NCBI GenBank assembly: GCA_947359465.1
Contig: OX375872.1
Location: 77,605,100 to 77,669,099 of the forward strand
Length of the DNA stretch: 64,000 bases
Source of the DNA: Metellina segmentata
Taxonomy: Eukaryota > Arthropoda > Arachnida > Araneae > Tetragnathidae
Reading direction: 5' to 3'
The notes beneath the pieces are model-generated. The model had not been told where the DNA came from. It saw only the letters and a program-made list of their open reading frames with translations, and did no database searches. Position 1 is the stretch's first letter. Every line of letters begins with the position of its first letter. The position numbers and the translations under genes were made by a program. Below are positions 1 to 9,374 of this stretch, one piece after another.

Positions 1-86
1 TAAGGGACTGATCCCGGACAGTCGTCAATAAACCGTTGTGTTGCTCTAGTACGACGTTAACTAAAATTACCATTACCATTACCATC
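1..86 (+). repeat. SINE type I, 3' portion, cut by window edge
   Basis: The sequence matches the 3' third of the tRNA-headed SINE seen in full at 14,704-15,040. It shares the stretch from TAAGGGACTGATCCCGGAC through the ACGACGTTAACTAAAATTACC tail with TTACCA repeats. The 5' part lies outside the window. Confidence 0.85.
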
Positions 87-153
87 ATTAATTATAATAA
101 AATCAATTCCAATCTTGCATGACAACAGTTGAATTTGCAACTGAAACATCATT

Positions 154-248
154 GTAGGTAACTAACGTAGTACTGGAGTCACACAACGGGCTATTGGTGA
201 CTGTCCGGGATCAATTGCGAGTGGAAAGATCCTGGTACAACAACAAGT
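154..248 (-). repeat. SINE type I fragment, diverged
   Basis: Reading the - strand gives the SINE body and tail: a GATCTTTCC-like stretch, a diverged GATCCCGGAC, the CCCGTTGTGT stretch and a TACGTTAGT tail. It is more mutated than the copies nearby, so it is an older insertion. Confidence 0.7.
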
Positions 249-264
249 AATTCCGAAACAGTAA

Positions 265-328
265 CCTCTAGATCGGAAGGTTCCTGGTTCGAATCCGGGT
301 CCGGGCATGGATGTTTTTTTTTTTTTTT
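265..328 (+). repeat. SINE type I head fragment ending in a T15 tract
   Basis: Positions 265-313 carry the B-box part of the SINE head, including GGTTCCTGGTTCGAATCC, and stop within GGGCATGGATG. A run of 15 T (314-328) follows. On the - strand that run reads as a poly(A) tail, so another - strand retroelement probably inserted here and cut the SINE. Confidence 0.65.
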
Positions 329-580
329 AGACCCGCCCTGGAACCACTCACCGTCAGGTGTAGAGTGTCATATGTTCCGGGGGGGAGGGGGGACTTCCAC
401 CACAGCACAAAGGAGGCCCCGAGGGACCCCACGCCAGCCGATCGATCACATTTATTTAAAAATTAATTTAGTGAGGGATTGGTTTCAATTTTCCCCTTCT
501 TTTATATGTAAACAGCACGGGTATAACCGGCATTACAAATAAAACATGTGTAAAACAATCCGGTAGCCCGGTAAAAACAT

Positions 581-582
<2 letters not shown>
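329..582 (-). repeat. Probable 3' end of a second - strand retroelement
   Basis: This stretch lies between two poly(A) tails on the - strand: A34 at 616-583 and A15 at 328-314. It is GC-rich around 330-440, with G runs, and has no open frame that I recognise. The layout fits the 3' terminal part of a non-LTR element into which, or next to which, the larger element at 583-3,342 inserted. The family is not recognised. Confidence 0.35.
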
Positions 583-618
<36 letters not shown>

Positions 619-976
619 AAACCGGTGGCACACCGGGAACAGAAAAAGGAATATATACCGGTGACACACCGGGAACAGAAAAAGGAATATATACCGGTGA
701 CACACCGGGAACAGAAAAAGGAATATATACCGGTGACACACCGGGAACGCAAGACATTTGAAAGCAAATTGAGGAACACAACAGAAACGAACACAACAAA
801 CACATAAACACGACACATAAACACTAAACACGGAAAGAGAAAAGAAAAAGGTTTTTAAAAATTTTAAATTTAAAAAAGAGTGTTGAAAATGAGTTGAATA
901 TGATTTGGTGATAAATGGATGTGTGGATGATTGAATGAGTAGGTGATTATTTATAGATGATTAATGAAATAAATAG
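583..976 (-). repeat. 3'UTR and poly(A) tail of non-LTR retrotransposon, with 36-bp tandem repeats
   Basis: Downstream of the ORF stop at 977, the - strand runs through an AT-rich untranslated region into 3.6 copies of a 36-bp unit (621-656, 657-692, 693-728, 729-748). It then runs into 34 A (616-583). Each unit contains CCGGTG-ACA-CACCGG (first unit GCA), a 6-bp hairpin stem with a 3-base loop. Because 36 is divisible by three, the repeats are open in every frame and produce spurious ORFs. The position just before the poly(A) tail marks this as the true 3' end of the element. Confidence 0.75.
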
Positions 977-3342
977 TTATGCAGTAATGTTATGTATGTG
1001 ATGATATTTAAAACGATGAGTATAAATACAGTGATTTAGGATAAAATCTATTAAAAAAGGTGAAATGTGATTTTTAAAAAGTTTTTTATTTAAAAAGTGA
1101 ACAATGGGGGGGGGGGACTTAAAAATTGATCGTAGAAGGCAGGGGAGCCACCAGGTCCGTAACCTAGGGGGGGGGGAGGTAGCCGCCACCATCACACAGG
1201 ACTTGATTCTTGCCCTAGATATTCTGTTATTCATGATATTTTTAAACCAGATGGGCTTATTTTCCTTTGTTTTTTTTTTTATGTGATTTGCCTGTGTGAA
1301 TGGACAGTCGAAGAGGTAGTGGTCAGCGTCCCCCACCTCCCCACAATCACATTTGTCAGTGTTTTTAATTTTGAATCTGTGCAGGTAGGCCCAAAACGGG
1401 CCGTGCCCAGTAAGGAACCAAACAAGCCAACGGTCAATGATGAGGGTATCGGTTTTAATTTCAGTTATGAAATCTTTTAGTCGTAATCCCTTTGTTGATT
1501 TTTTATAGTGTTCCTGCCAGCCCCTAATCATAAAATTTTTAATTCTCCTTTTAAGAAGGCTGACAGGAAAAGGGATGTCCAATGCCTCACCATCAACCGA
1601 GGCCAGCTTGGCCTGTTCGTCAGCCAATTCGTTTCCGGCAAGCCCCGCATGTGCCCGAACCCAACTCAGGCCAAAGTTGTTAGTTAAGTTATATATTTTT
1701 AGTTTTATTGAGCAAAGGTAGTTGGATTTGTTTTCGGCTGTCTTTAAGGCCTGAATTGAGCTGAGACTGTCGGTATAAATATTTATTTTGTTGTTGTTGT
1801 TGTTGTTTGACCACTCTATTGCTTTGTAAATTGCCGACAACTCGGCTTGAAACACCGAGTTGCCGGCGTCAAGTTTAAACTTTAAAATTTCAATAGGTTT
1901 ATTATTTTTTAAGATGAACACCGCGGCTCCGACCTTGCCATCAATGCCCGAGCCGTCGGTGTACACCTCGTAATCTGCATTTTGGATTGTGCCCCGAATG
2001 TCCAGAGCCTAAGGCTGGACATCGGGATGCCAGCTATCGGGATTATGTAGTCGTAATGAATTGGTGACAGTCTCAGCTCTGGGTTGGGCTGCCGTCTCCT
2101 GATAACATTATATTTTTTGAATAGCGACAACAGGGTCACATGGAGCGGAGGGATACCACTTAACGTGTTGAGGGAGTCGGTTGGGGAGGTCTTATAGGCC
2201 CCAGGATTTTAATTAGAAAAGGTCTTTGGATGGTCGCCAATCGGGCCTTCTGAGCCTTTGTTAAGTTTCCTCCCCATATGCCAGCTCCGTATGTTAGGAT
2301 TTTTTCCGTCACTGTCAGATACCAAATTTTCTGGAGCTGGCCACCGACGCCCCAACCCCCACCTCTTATTTTACTCAGAGAACTGCCCATCTCCATGCAG
2401 CGGTCTCTGAGCATTTGGATATGTTCGCACCATGTGAGCCGGCTGTCGATATGAATGCCTAAATATTTTAAGTTATGGTCTATTGTTATATTTTTGTCGT
2501 CTATTGTGAAGATCAACTGGTCTTTTAAATTTACTATTTTTTATACTATTATGGACCTGCACTTGTCAGTCGACAGGCTTAACTTAGATTCTTTAAGTCT
2601 TTTAGAAATAAGTTTAAGTGAATTATTAGTATTGTTCTCCAGGTCCTCACGCGTCTTCCCTGACGTTATTAGCGCCAGGTCGTCTGCGAAGGCCTGGAGG
2701 TAAATTAGGTTTGAATTTAAACTTAAAATGGGATTAAAAATAAATGTTCCACAGGGTCGGTGCGAGCACCGAACCCTGTGGACAGCCTTTAATTAGTTTA
2801 CGTTTAATTTGATCGTTATTAAAATTATAAACTATCTCTCTATTGTTTAGATAACTACAAATAAATTTAATAAAATATGGGGGAAATTCTTGGGAAGTCA
2901 GCCTATCGACCAACAAGCGCCAGTCCATGTTATCGAAGGCGGCAGTTATGTCCAATGTGACTAATGCGGCATGGCTAGATCTTTTGAGAGATTTCAATTT
3001 AGTCGTGACATTGAACAAGGCGTCTTCGCAGGATCGCCGCTCCCTAAAACCGTATTGGTAGAGAGCAGTGACCCTGTTTCTTGAAGCCGCCAGTTCGCTG
3101 TTCCACCAGTGAACTCTTGGATTTAAGTTATTAATTTTTCCTGTTTTTTTAAGGGTCTTGTATGCTATTGATTTTACATTTTCAATTAAAGATACAAAAT
3201 AATTCTCGAGTTCGCTGGTGTTGTTCATGTTAGTTGCCTGAAGTTCCAAATTAGGTGTTAGTCTGTGAAATAAACCAGGGAAACGTCCCAGTCTGAATTT
3301 CGTCCTAAGGAAGCATCCCTGGGTGTAAATGATAGAAGTATT
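977..3342 (-). pseudogene. Non-LTR retrotransposon ORF2 (RT-RNase H-CCHC), broken
   Basis: On the - strand the order is a linker, reverse transcriptase, RNase H and a C-terminal CCHC. The RT parts are YGFRERRSCEDAL, LDITAAFDNMDW and GCPQGSVLAP, followed by an FADD catalytic box at 2,690-2,679. RNase H (about 1,963-1,560) has YTDGSG, QAELSA, YTDS and ELADEQA carrying the D-E-D-D residues. A CDCG..H..C cluster lies at 1,357-1,302. This layout fits the Jockey/R1 group. Breaks visible: an in-frame fusion of ALYQ to YGFRE near 3,057 that removes the first RT motifs, a one-base frameshift in a T run near 2,738, a TAA at 2,543-2,541, a stop at 2,160, and frame changes near 2,140 and 2,020. The 5' end is cut at about 3,342 by a SINE; endonuclease and ORF1 are absent. 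Dead copy. Confidence 0.88.
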
Positions 3343-3343
3343 T

Positions 3344-3606
3344 GGGCATGGATGTTTGTAAACGTATGGTGTAGAGGCGGCTGGTGCACCTTAAATCTGT
3401 CGTGGCCGAAAGTCCTCACGTTGGGTTGGCGTGGAAGTTTGGAGAGTTGGGTGCCAGCTCAGGTGTTGCTTCGTCATCTCACCGTGGTTCAAAATTACGA
3501 GGTGTTGTCCTCGAATCTTTCCCTTAAGGGACTGATTCCGGACCGTCGTCAATAGCCCGTTGTGTTGCTCTAGTACGACGTTAACTAAAATTACCATTAC
3601 CATTAC
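3344..3606 (+). repeat. SINE type I lacking its tRNA head
   Basis: It begins at GGGCATGGATG, just after where the B box should be, and runs through the body to a TTACCATTACC tail. The missing promoter and the abrupt join to the non-LTR ORF suggest 5' truncation. Open frames such as the 67-residue one at 3,352-3,555 recur in every SINE copy and are not genes. Confidence 0.85.
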
Positions 3607-3667
3607 CGAAACAGTAAATCGTGGAAGAGAATAATGGTAGAAGGTAATAATCGTGGAAGAGATTGTG

Positions 3668-3730
3668 GGGTAGGTATTGTAATTAACATTGCACTGGATC
3701 AACACACTGGGCTATTGGAGGCGGTCTGGG
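3668..3730 (-). repeat. Older SINE, 3' half, split by a younger SINE
   Basis: The diverged SINE tail (AATTAACATTGCACTGGATC) reads into GGCGGTCTGGG at 3,720-3,730. The remainder of the same copy resumes at 4,067, beyond the younger SINE. Confidence 0.7.
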
Positions 3731-4066
3731 TAAATTGTAATGGTAATTTTTTAGTTAACGTCGTACTAGAGCAACACAACGGGCTACTGACGACGGTCCG
3801 GGATCAGTCCCTTAAGGGAAAGATCCGAGGACAACACCTCGTAATTTTGAACCACGGTCAGATGACGAAGCAACACCTGAGCTGGCACCCCACTCTCCAA
3901 ACTTCCACGCCAACCCATCGTGAGGACTTTCGGCCACGACAGATTTAAGGTGCACCAGCCGCCTCTACACCATACGCTTACAAACATCCATGTCCGGACC
4001 CGGATTCGAACCAGGAACCTTCCGATCTAGAGGCTAACACCTTAACCACTATACTGGTTGGTCGGC
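3731..4066 (-). repeat. Full-length SINE type I inserted in an older SINE
   Basis: On the - strand it starts GCCGACCAACCAGTATAGTG (A-box region), has the B box GGTTCGAATCC, the common body and a TTAACTAAAA tail; 336 bp. It is flanked by the 11-bp duplication GGCGGTCTGGG at 3,720-3,730 and 4,067-4,077, the signature of target-primed insertion. The head resembles a tRNA gene but has no proper acceptor stem. Confidence 0.9.
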
Positions 4067-4190
4067 GGCGGTCTGGGGTCAATCTCAAAGGAAAAGATCA
4101 CTCCACGTAATTTTAAACCACCGTCAGATGACGAGGTCACACCCGTGAGCTTGCATCCGCACTCTTCTAACTTCCACACCACGCCTCAAA
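4067..4190 (-). repeat. Older SINE, 5' half of the split copy
   Basis: It continues the copy interrupted at 3,730, with the diverged body sequence (ACCGTCAGATGACGAGGTC and TAACTTCCACACCACGCC). Confidence 0.7.
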
Positions 4191-4537
4191 AGTTGAGGGG
4201 AGAAAGTGTAAAAATGAACTTCCCTATTGAGGTAAAACTTTTTTGAAACTTAATGACTCCGATGTTTGGTCCCGTCGTTGTTCAGTGGATATGCCCACTG
4301 CGTTAGCACCCTTCGAGTTGTATGTGGCGAAGGTTCCATTCCTCTCGTGTGCATTCCTCAGTGGGTTTATTTCTCTCTTCTACGTCAGTAAAACTTTCAT
4401 TGCGTGGGTATGTATATTACTTTATATTCTGTCTTGGGTCAGGTTCATTATAGCCCAATATGTTTCTTAAGTCGTAAAACCCCACAAACCAACCTAATCA
4501 ACCGACGCCGATGTTTTTATTCCAACTTGATAAGAAT
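4191..4537 (+). repeat. Possible Jockey-like 3' end remnant
   Basis: A stretch near 4,475-4,500 (TAAAACCCCACAAACCAACC) resembles the 3' end at about 15,745-15,775. The upstream 75-residue frame is not a recognised protein. Weak call, based on similarity within the window only. Confidence 0.3.
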
Positions 4538-4648
4538 CGTCATCGGTTCAAAATTACGCGGTGTTGTCCTCGAATCTTTCTCTTGGGGATTGATCCCGGA
4601 CCGCTGTCAATAGCCCATTGTGTTGCTCCAATACGACGTTAATTTAAA
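4538..4648 (+). repeat. SINE 3' half
   Basis: It contains GGTTCAAAATTACGCGG, the GATCCCGGACCG stretch, CCCATTGTGTTGCTCCAATA and an ACGACGTTAATT tail. The head is missing. Confidence 0.75.
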
Positions 4649-4736
4649 TACCCCTATAGAACAAATCGATATGTCGTGTTTGGCGCATTATGGTCAAATA
4701 TAACTCATGCGCATTAAAGTTTCACAACAAGCAACC

Positions 4737-5025
4737 AGTCCACATACTTCCTCACCACACCAGTCAGGACATTTGAGGATACGTTAGATTTAATATGCAT
4801 TAGCCCCATGTACACGATAGGTAGGTCCTGATTTTAATTAGCGTCTTAGTGGAGCAGCACAATGGGTTATTTCTTGCCGACGGTCCGCGATCAAAACTGA
4901 ACCCCCCACCCCCCACCCCTCTCCTACCTGCACGGGACGATCTTTGGTTGGACCGAGTTTTCAACTCGCAACCTTCCTATTGTTAATCCGTTACTTCACC
5001 AATCGGGCTACTGTGGCCCTAATTT
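4737..5025 (-). repeat. SINE type II, diverged, in pieces
   Basis: The - strand reads a second kind of tRNA-like head (GTAGCCCGATTGGTGAAGTA, then GGTTGCGAGTTGAAAACTC) and a SINE body with a C/G-rich insertion near 4,900-4,925. The tail end (ATTAGCGTCTTAGTGGAGC on +) is recognisable. A further body fragment lies at 4,737-4,820. Confidence 0.6.
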
Positions 5026-5032
5026 GGGAGCA

Positions 5033-5313
5033 TCGGTAGCCCCGTTGGAAGAGTAACGAACCACCAATCGGAGGGTTGCGAGTTGGAGTCCAAGCAAAGA
5101 CCGTCGTATACAAAGGAGAATGGTGCACGTGAAATCTGTCATGGCCTCAAAAAGTGGTGTGTCAGCTCAGGTACGACCTCATTATTTGACCGTGGTTCAA
5201 AATTACGTGATTTTGTACTATGATCTTTCCCTTAAGGGATTGATGCCGGACCGTCGTCAATAGCCCATTATTTTGCTCTAGTATGACGTTAATTAAAATT
5301 ACCATTACCATGT
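5033..5313 (+). repeat. SINE type II, near full length
   Basis: The head is CGGTAGCCCCGTTGGAAGAG followed by GGTTGCGAGTTGGAGTCC, which differs from the type I head. The body from GGTGCACGTGAAATCTGTC to the TTACCATTACC tail is the type I body. The two families therefore share body and tail but use different tRNA-like promoters. Confidence 0.8.
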
Positions 5314-5516
5314 TAAATCCTTCGTGGCTTTACATGTCCTCACGTTGGCGTGGTGTTGAACTTTGGTAAGTGGGGTACCAGCTCAGGTGTTGCCTCGTCA
5401 TCTGACCGTGGTTTAAAATTACGTGGTGTTGTCCTTTTCGGGTATTGATCATGGACCGTCATCAATAGCCCGTTGTGTTGCGCTGGTATGATATTTTAAA
5501 AATTACCCATTACCCG
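5314..5516 (+). repeat. SINE body and tail fragment
   Basis: It starts inside the body (GTCCTCACGTTGGCGTGG) and ends ATTACCCATTACCC, directly after the previous copy. The head is lacking. Confidence 0.75.
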
Positions 5517-7487
5517 CTCCTGCTTTTCTGTTTCGTGTCATTTGGGTAACCTGGGTTTAAATTTTTAAATTTATTGAATAGACAGAGTTCAGGCCCCTGG
5601 CTTTTCTGTAGGGTAAATTCCTTGGATATTCTTTCTTTGAAAAGTTCTTGTAGTTACGAGACGGGGGGACACGTTTTGTACACATGGTTTTATCTCCTCT
5701 TTCATTACCTCCTAGAAAACGGAAAAGTTATGAAACGGCGTGATTGGTATTGTGAAACAAAAACATAACATTGAAACCCATATGAGTGCGGTATATTATC
5801 TATTTCTTAAGCTTGTGAAAGATGAGCAAGGAGATGAGGTGAGATTTTCCTCATGGGTCTAAGTGTATGTGTTTTGTTCAAATATACTTGTTTTCGATTC
5901 CTGCGAGACTGCGTGTTTTATTTATGATCGTTTTGCGTTTAATGATTTTGTTTTTCATATCTGATAAATTATTTTCCTTGTACTACCGTGTTGTGAGGCT
6001 CTTGAAATCTTGCAATTTCTGATTGCTGTGTAAAAGATTTGCTAATAGCGTTGAAAAATAATACTCTTAGTTATAATTTTGGGTTATCCTTGGTTTAAAA
6101 TAGGAAAAGTACGTCTTGTTTTGTTTAAAGGTTGTAATTTCATTCAGTCTACAAAAGACTAAATATTAAATTTAGATTAAGGCGTGCGTTTAGGAATATA
6201 GCTGACTTCCTCCAAAAAATTGTTTGCAATGGTATACTTCAAGCATTTCATTAGTCATTATAAAATAATTCATTATTCAGTTTAAAGATACCATAATATT
6301 TGCTTACAATTATGTTTGTTTTGAATTATGATTTCACCTTTGTTGTCATGTGTTGCTCCATAAAAAAGCAACCTTTGAAATGAATTCATTCTGCAATATT
6401 TTTTATAATGATATGAGGGTCTCACCTGTGGACTAACAACCCTTTATTTATGTTGCTAGTCCCTTAGGCAATACACTCGACATTTTTTGGCATCTATGTT
6501 CAAAAAGCCTACTCTGCTTATCCATAAAATGCAGTATGACCTCTCTATGGGATGAATATGTTAGAACAAGAAAATAAAAAGGGAATGAAGCTCGAAGTCA
6601 GATAAGTTGCATGATAACATTAATTGATGGGTTAAAAGCAATGGATTTTAATTTACCACAGATAATCAGTTTAGAGCACCAATTATAATTTTCATGTCTA
6701 GTCAAAGTAAAATTGTTGATAAAAATTTATTTTTTCTATTTTAAGACACCTTGATAAGTCCTTGGGTGTATTCTCTTCGGTGTTGGTAAAAACTTTTATT
6801 GTGCTTACTATGTCCATTTACTTAGAGTTTGGTGGGAGATTGGCCATATATGTCCCTTGTGCCATTAAACTCATCCAGCCACCTCTTTTTCAAAACAAAT
6901 ATGTCCCTTGAAATGTATATATTTTATTGTTATATTTATGTCAAATTTATTTCATGTTCATAATCAAACTAAATTTTTATAAGAGGGTGGCCATTTTCAA
7001 TCAAGAGATCAGTTGCATTTTCTAAAGGCCTGAGTGTTCCTTCATAGAAACATTCTGTGTGCATGTCTGAAATGATCTTAATATAAGTAAAAGCTCAATA
7101 TAAGCGATTTTTTTTTTCCTCCTCTGGATTATAAAATTTTTTGATGTTTTGATAGGATCATGGATCTGTGCCAGCAGCTGCTGCCTCTGTTAAAGTGCTT
7201 AATGATGACTAAACTTTCATGAAAATTGATGAAAAAATATTTATGTAAGATATTTAAATATCAATGTGAAATCCACATCCAGTTTAATTTTTATTTTTTA
7301 TTTTTTGCCATCATATTTCAACTCTAGAAATGATTGAAAGTTTGAATATTTTGGGACAATTTTTTATGACAAATGCTACTAATTCAAAACACTATTTTAA
7401 ACATCTGTTAAATTTTATGCTAAAGAGAATCTGTTAATCTTTCTATGAACCTGTTTTCATATTCTATCGGTGTTTTTTCTGTTACAG
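5517..7487 (+). other. 5' flank / first intron of SLC25A42; candidate 5'UTR exon donor at 5,838
   Basis: No coding sequence recognised. A strong donor-like site, GATGAG|GTGAGA, lies at 5,838/5,839 and could end a non-coding first exon of the carrier gene, but there is no transcript support here. A stretch at about 6,845-6,885 (CCCTTGTGCCATTAAACTC) looks like a worn Jockey-type 3' end. The rest is AT-rich with no readable structure. Confidence 0.35.
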
Positions 7488-7530
7488 GTATTACATATGT
7501 GAACAAAAGCATGTCTGAAAGTATTGAAAA
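7488..7530 (+). CDS. SLC25A42: SLC25A42-like carrier, exon with start codon
   Basis: It is bounded by a pyrimidine-rich acceptor (TTTTTTCTGTTACAG) and a donor, GAAAA|GTATGT. The likely start is ATG at 7,511, giving MSESIE plus two bases (AA). These join T at 9,275 to make AAT and stay open into the next exon. An in-frame alternative is the Met in exon 2 (9,300). The frame is also open upstream of 7,511 to the acceptor, so an earlier start in another exon cannot be excluded. The choice of 7,511 rests on the uninterrupted frame. The N-terminus of this family is variable and carries no cleaved targeting peptide. Confidence 0.65.
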
Positions 7531-9274
7531 GTATGTTAATATTTTTTGTTGATTGAAGGAATATTTGTCATGTCTAGTTGAGTCTTAATATATTTAAATA
7601 TCACAAGCTGAACTGTAAGTTTAATTTTTTTGCCCATCTGAGCATTTTAAGGGTAGATATGCCAATTTTAAACATTTTTTCATTTAGTTGAAGCTTAATT
7701 TTCATTTAAAAAAATGTACATTGAATTTCAAATTTTTATTAATTTTAGACTTATTTAGTTTATGAAACTAAATGATAGCTTGAATGCATTAAATATTCTG
7801 TCAAAACAAATATTTTTTATTAAAATATGGTATTCAATGAGCTTATTAAATGTAGATAAACTTTAAAAACATTCTAGACCTTAAAAATGAGTTAAATCAC
7901 ATTTAGATATTTAAAATGCATTCTACATCATAAATTATCAACCAGAAAATGCTCCATTCAGCCAAGAATGTTTGAACAGTTTTGCCCAATCATATGTGGT
8001 GTGGATCTGGTGAGAAGGCAGACTTAGCCAGAATCTTTGCTAAAAGTGCTAATTCTGGGAACACATTTGCATTTAATCTGCCCGCTAATGTAACAAATAA
8101 TCTTATTCAAAATCAGGAGACACAAATGGTAACTGAGCCAAACTATTAAACATCCACACATCCTAAATAGTAAAAAAAATCTGCATTCATGTTAAATCCC
8201 AAAACTTTCATGTTTCTTTAAGATTTTCAGGGCTGGCCTTACAAAGTGCTGGTGCCCAATTCCTGAAGGGCCCCCACAAAATAATTAAATGACACTTTTT
8301 GCTATGAAGTAAATTGAGTAGTTGACAGAAGAAAACATTCTTAAAGTAAAAATTATCCTCCAAGTTTGGAACTAAATAATTTAGGTATAAAATTATTTAC
8401 TAATAAATCCATATTTTCCTTTTCCAGTATTGATGGGTCCCTTGGAGTGTGGGTCCCCATTTGGGGGAATAAATAGGCTTAGGGCTGATTTGAAAGCATA
8501 GTAATCACAATTCATATAAAATTCAAATGTGGCTTTCTGCTTCTTAAATAGTTGCAAAGAAATAGAAGCTAATAAGTGTTTGTTATCCAGATACATTGTT
8601 TAATCACCAAGTTATTTAACTCTTTAAAAGTATATATAGTATTGGCAGTTTACTAAAAATAACACTTCACTGTAAATGTATTGAATGTCAGGTGATTTTA
8701 CAGATCACTGCTTGTAATATTCATGCTAGGGGTGTACTAGCTTAGCTGTTGTTAAATGTAGTCAGAAAAGATATTTAAACAGAAATCGAACCCTTGAATT
8801 ATATCTAATGTTTCAGACAACAAAATTTCAGTGGGTCAAAAGAATTACTAAATTGTAATAAATTATATTAACTAAAAACTGTACGTACTAAGACACATCG
8901 ATAAATCACAAAATGTTCTTACAACTAAAAACCATTTCCAAGATAGTTTCTTACCAATTATATGTTTTCTTGCTATGTGGTTTTTACTAACTCCATACAG
9001 TCCTAGTTACATGGACAAATTACTGATAGTCTTAACAATTACAATTTATCATGTACAAGAAAACTGTTCTTGTTGGCTAATTTTATCCTGTGGCATTTAT
9101 ATTCATTGGCTAACTTTATTCTGTGCAACAAGTCACTGAAAGTTGAGTGGTGTGCTTGAATATTCACTATAAAAAAGCTATAGATGCTTATATTGTAAAT
9201 CTAATCCCCTTTTGAATGTTATTATTTAAATATAGAATTTAAAGAATTTTGTTTTCTTTGTTATTATTTTTCAG

Positions 9275-9374
9275 TAAAGAAATTATTAAATCAGACTTTA
9301 TGCATACTTCAAAAAATCCATCTGTATTTCCTGAAAAGAATTCTGAAGAGAACATAAAGAATAGTTCAAAAAAG
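9275..9374 (+). CDS. SLC25A42: SLC25A42-like carrier, coding exon 2 (N-terminal extension)
   Basis: Acceptor TATTTTTCAG; donor AAAAAG|GTATTT. It encodes a polar stretch (KEIIKSDFMHTSKNPS, then a Lys/Glu/Asn-rich run ending SSKK) that precedes the first transmembrane helix. The phases fit on both sides: T completes AAT from exon 1, and AAG ends flush before GTC of exon 3. The hydrophilic N-terminus is typical of the family and would lie on the cytosolic side of the inner mitochondrial membrane. Confidence 0.8.

Noticed and set aside
60..95. TTACCATTACC tails as telomere-like or centromeric repeat
   Set aside because: Short runs found only at SINE 3' ends, so they are the element's tail.
468..831. 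Overlapping frames in all three - strand phases and one + strand phase
   Set aside because: A 36-bp tandem repeat (divisible by three) and a 34-T run keep all frames open. No biased frame stands out.
3352..3987. Repeated 67-104 codon frames (MFVNVWCRGGWC type) at 3,352, 3,784, 14,783, 54,595 and elsewhere
   Set aside because: They recur because every SINE copy carries the same body sequence. They start and stop at family-wide positions, occur on both strands and are not conserved beyond DNA identity.
8228..8490. CAGGGCTGGCCTTAC at 8,228 as the left end of a hAT MITE
   Set aside because: No matching right terminus or 8-bp duplication could be found; CTTAGGGCTG near 8,478 is too weak a partner.
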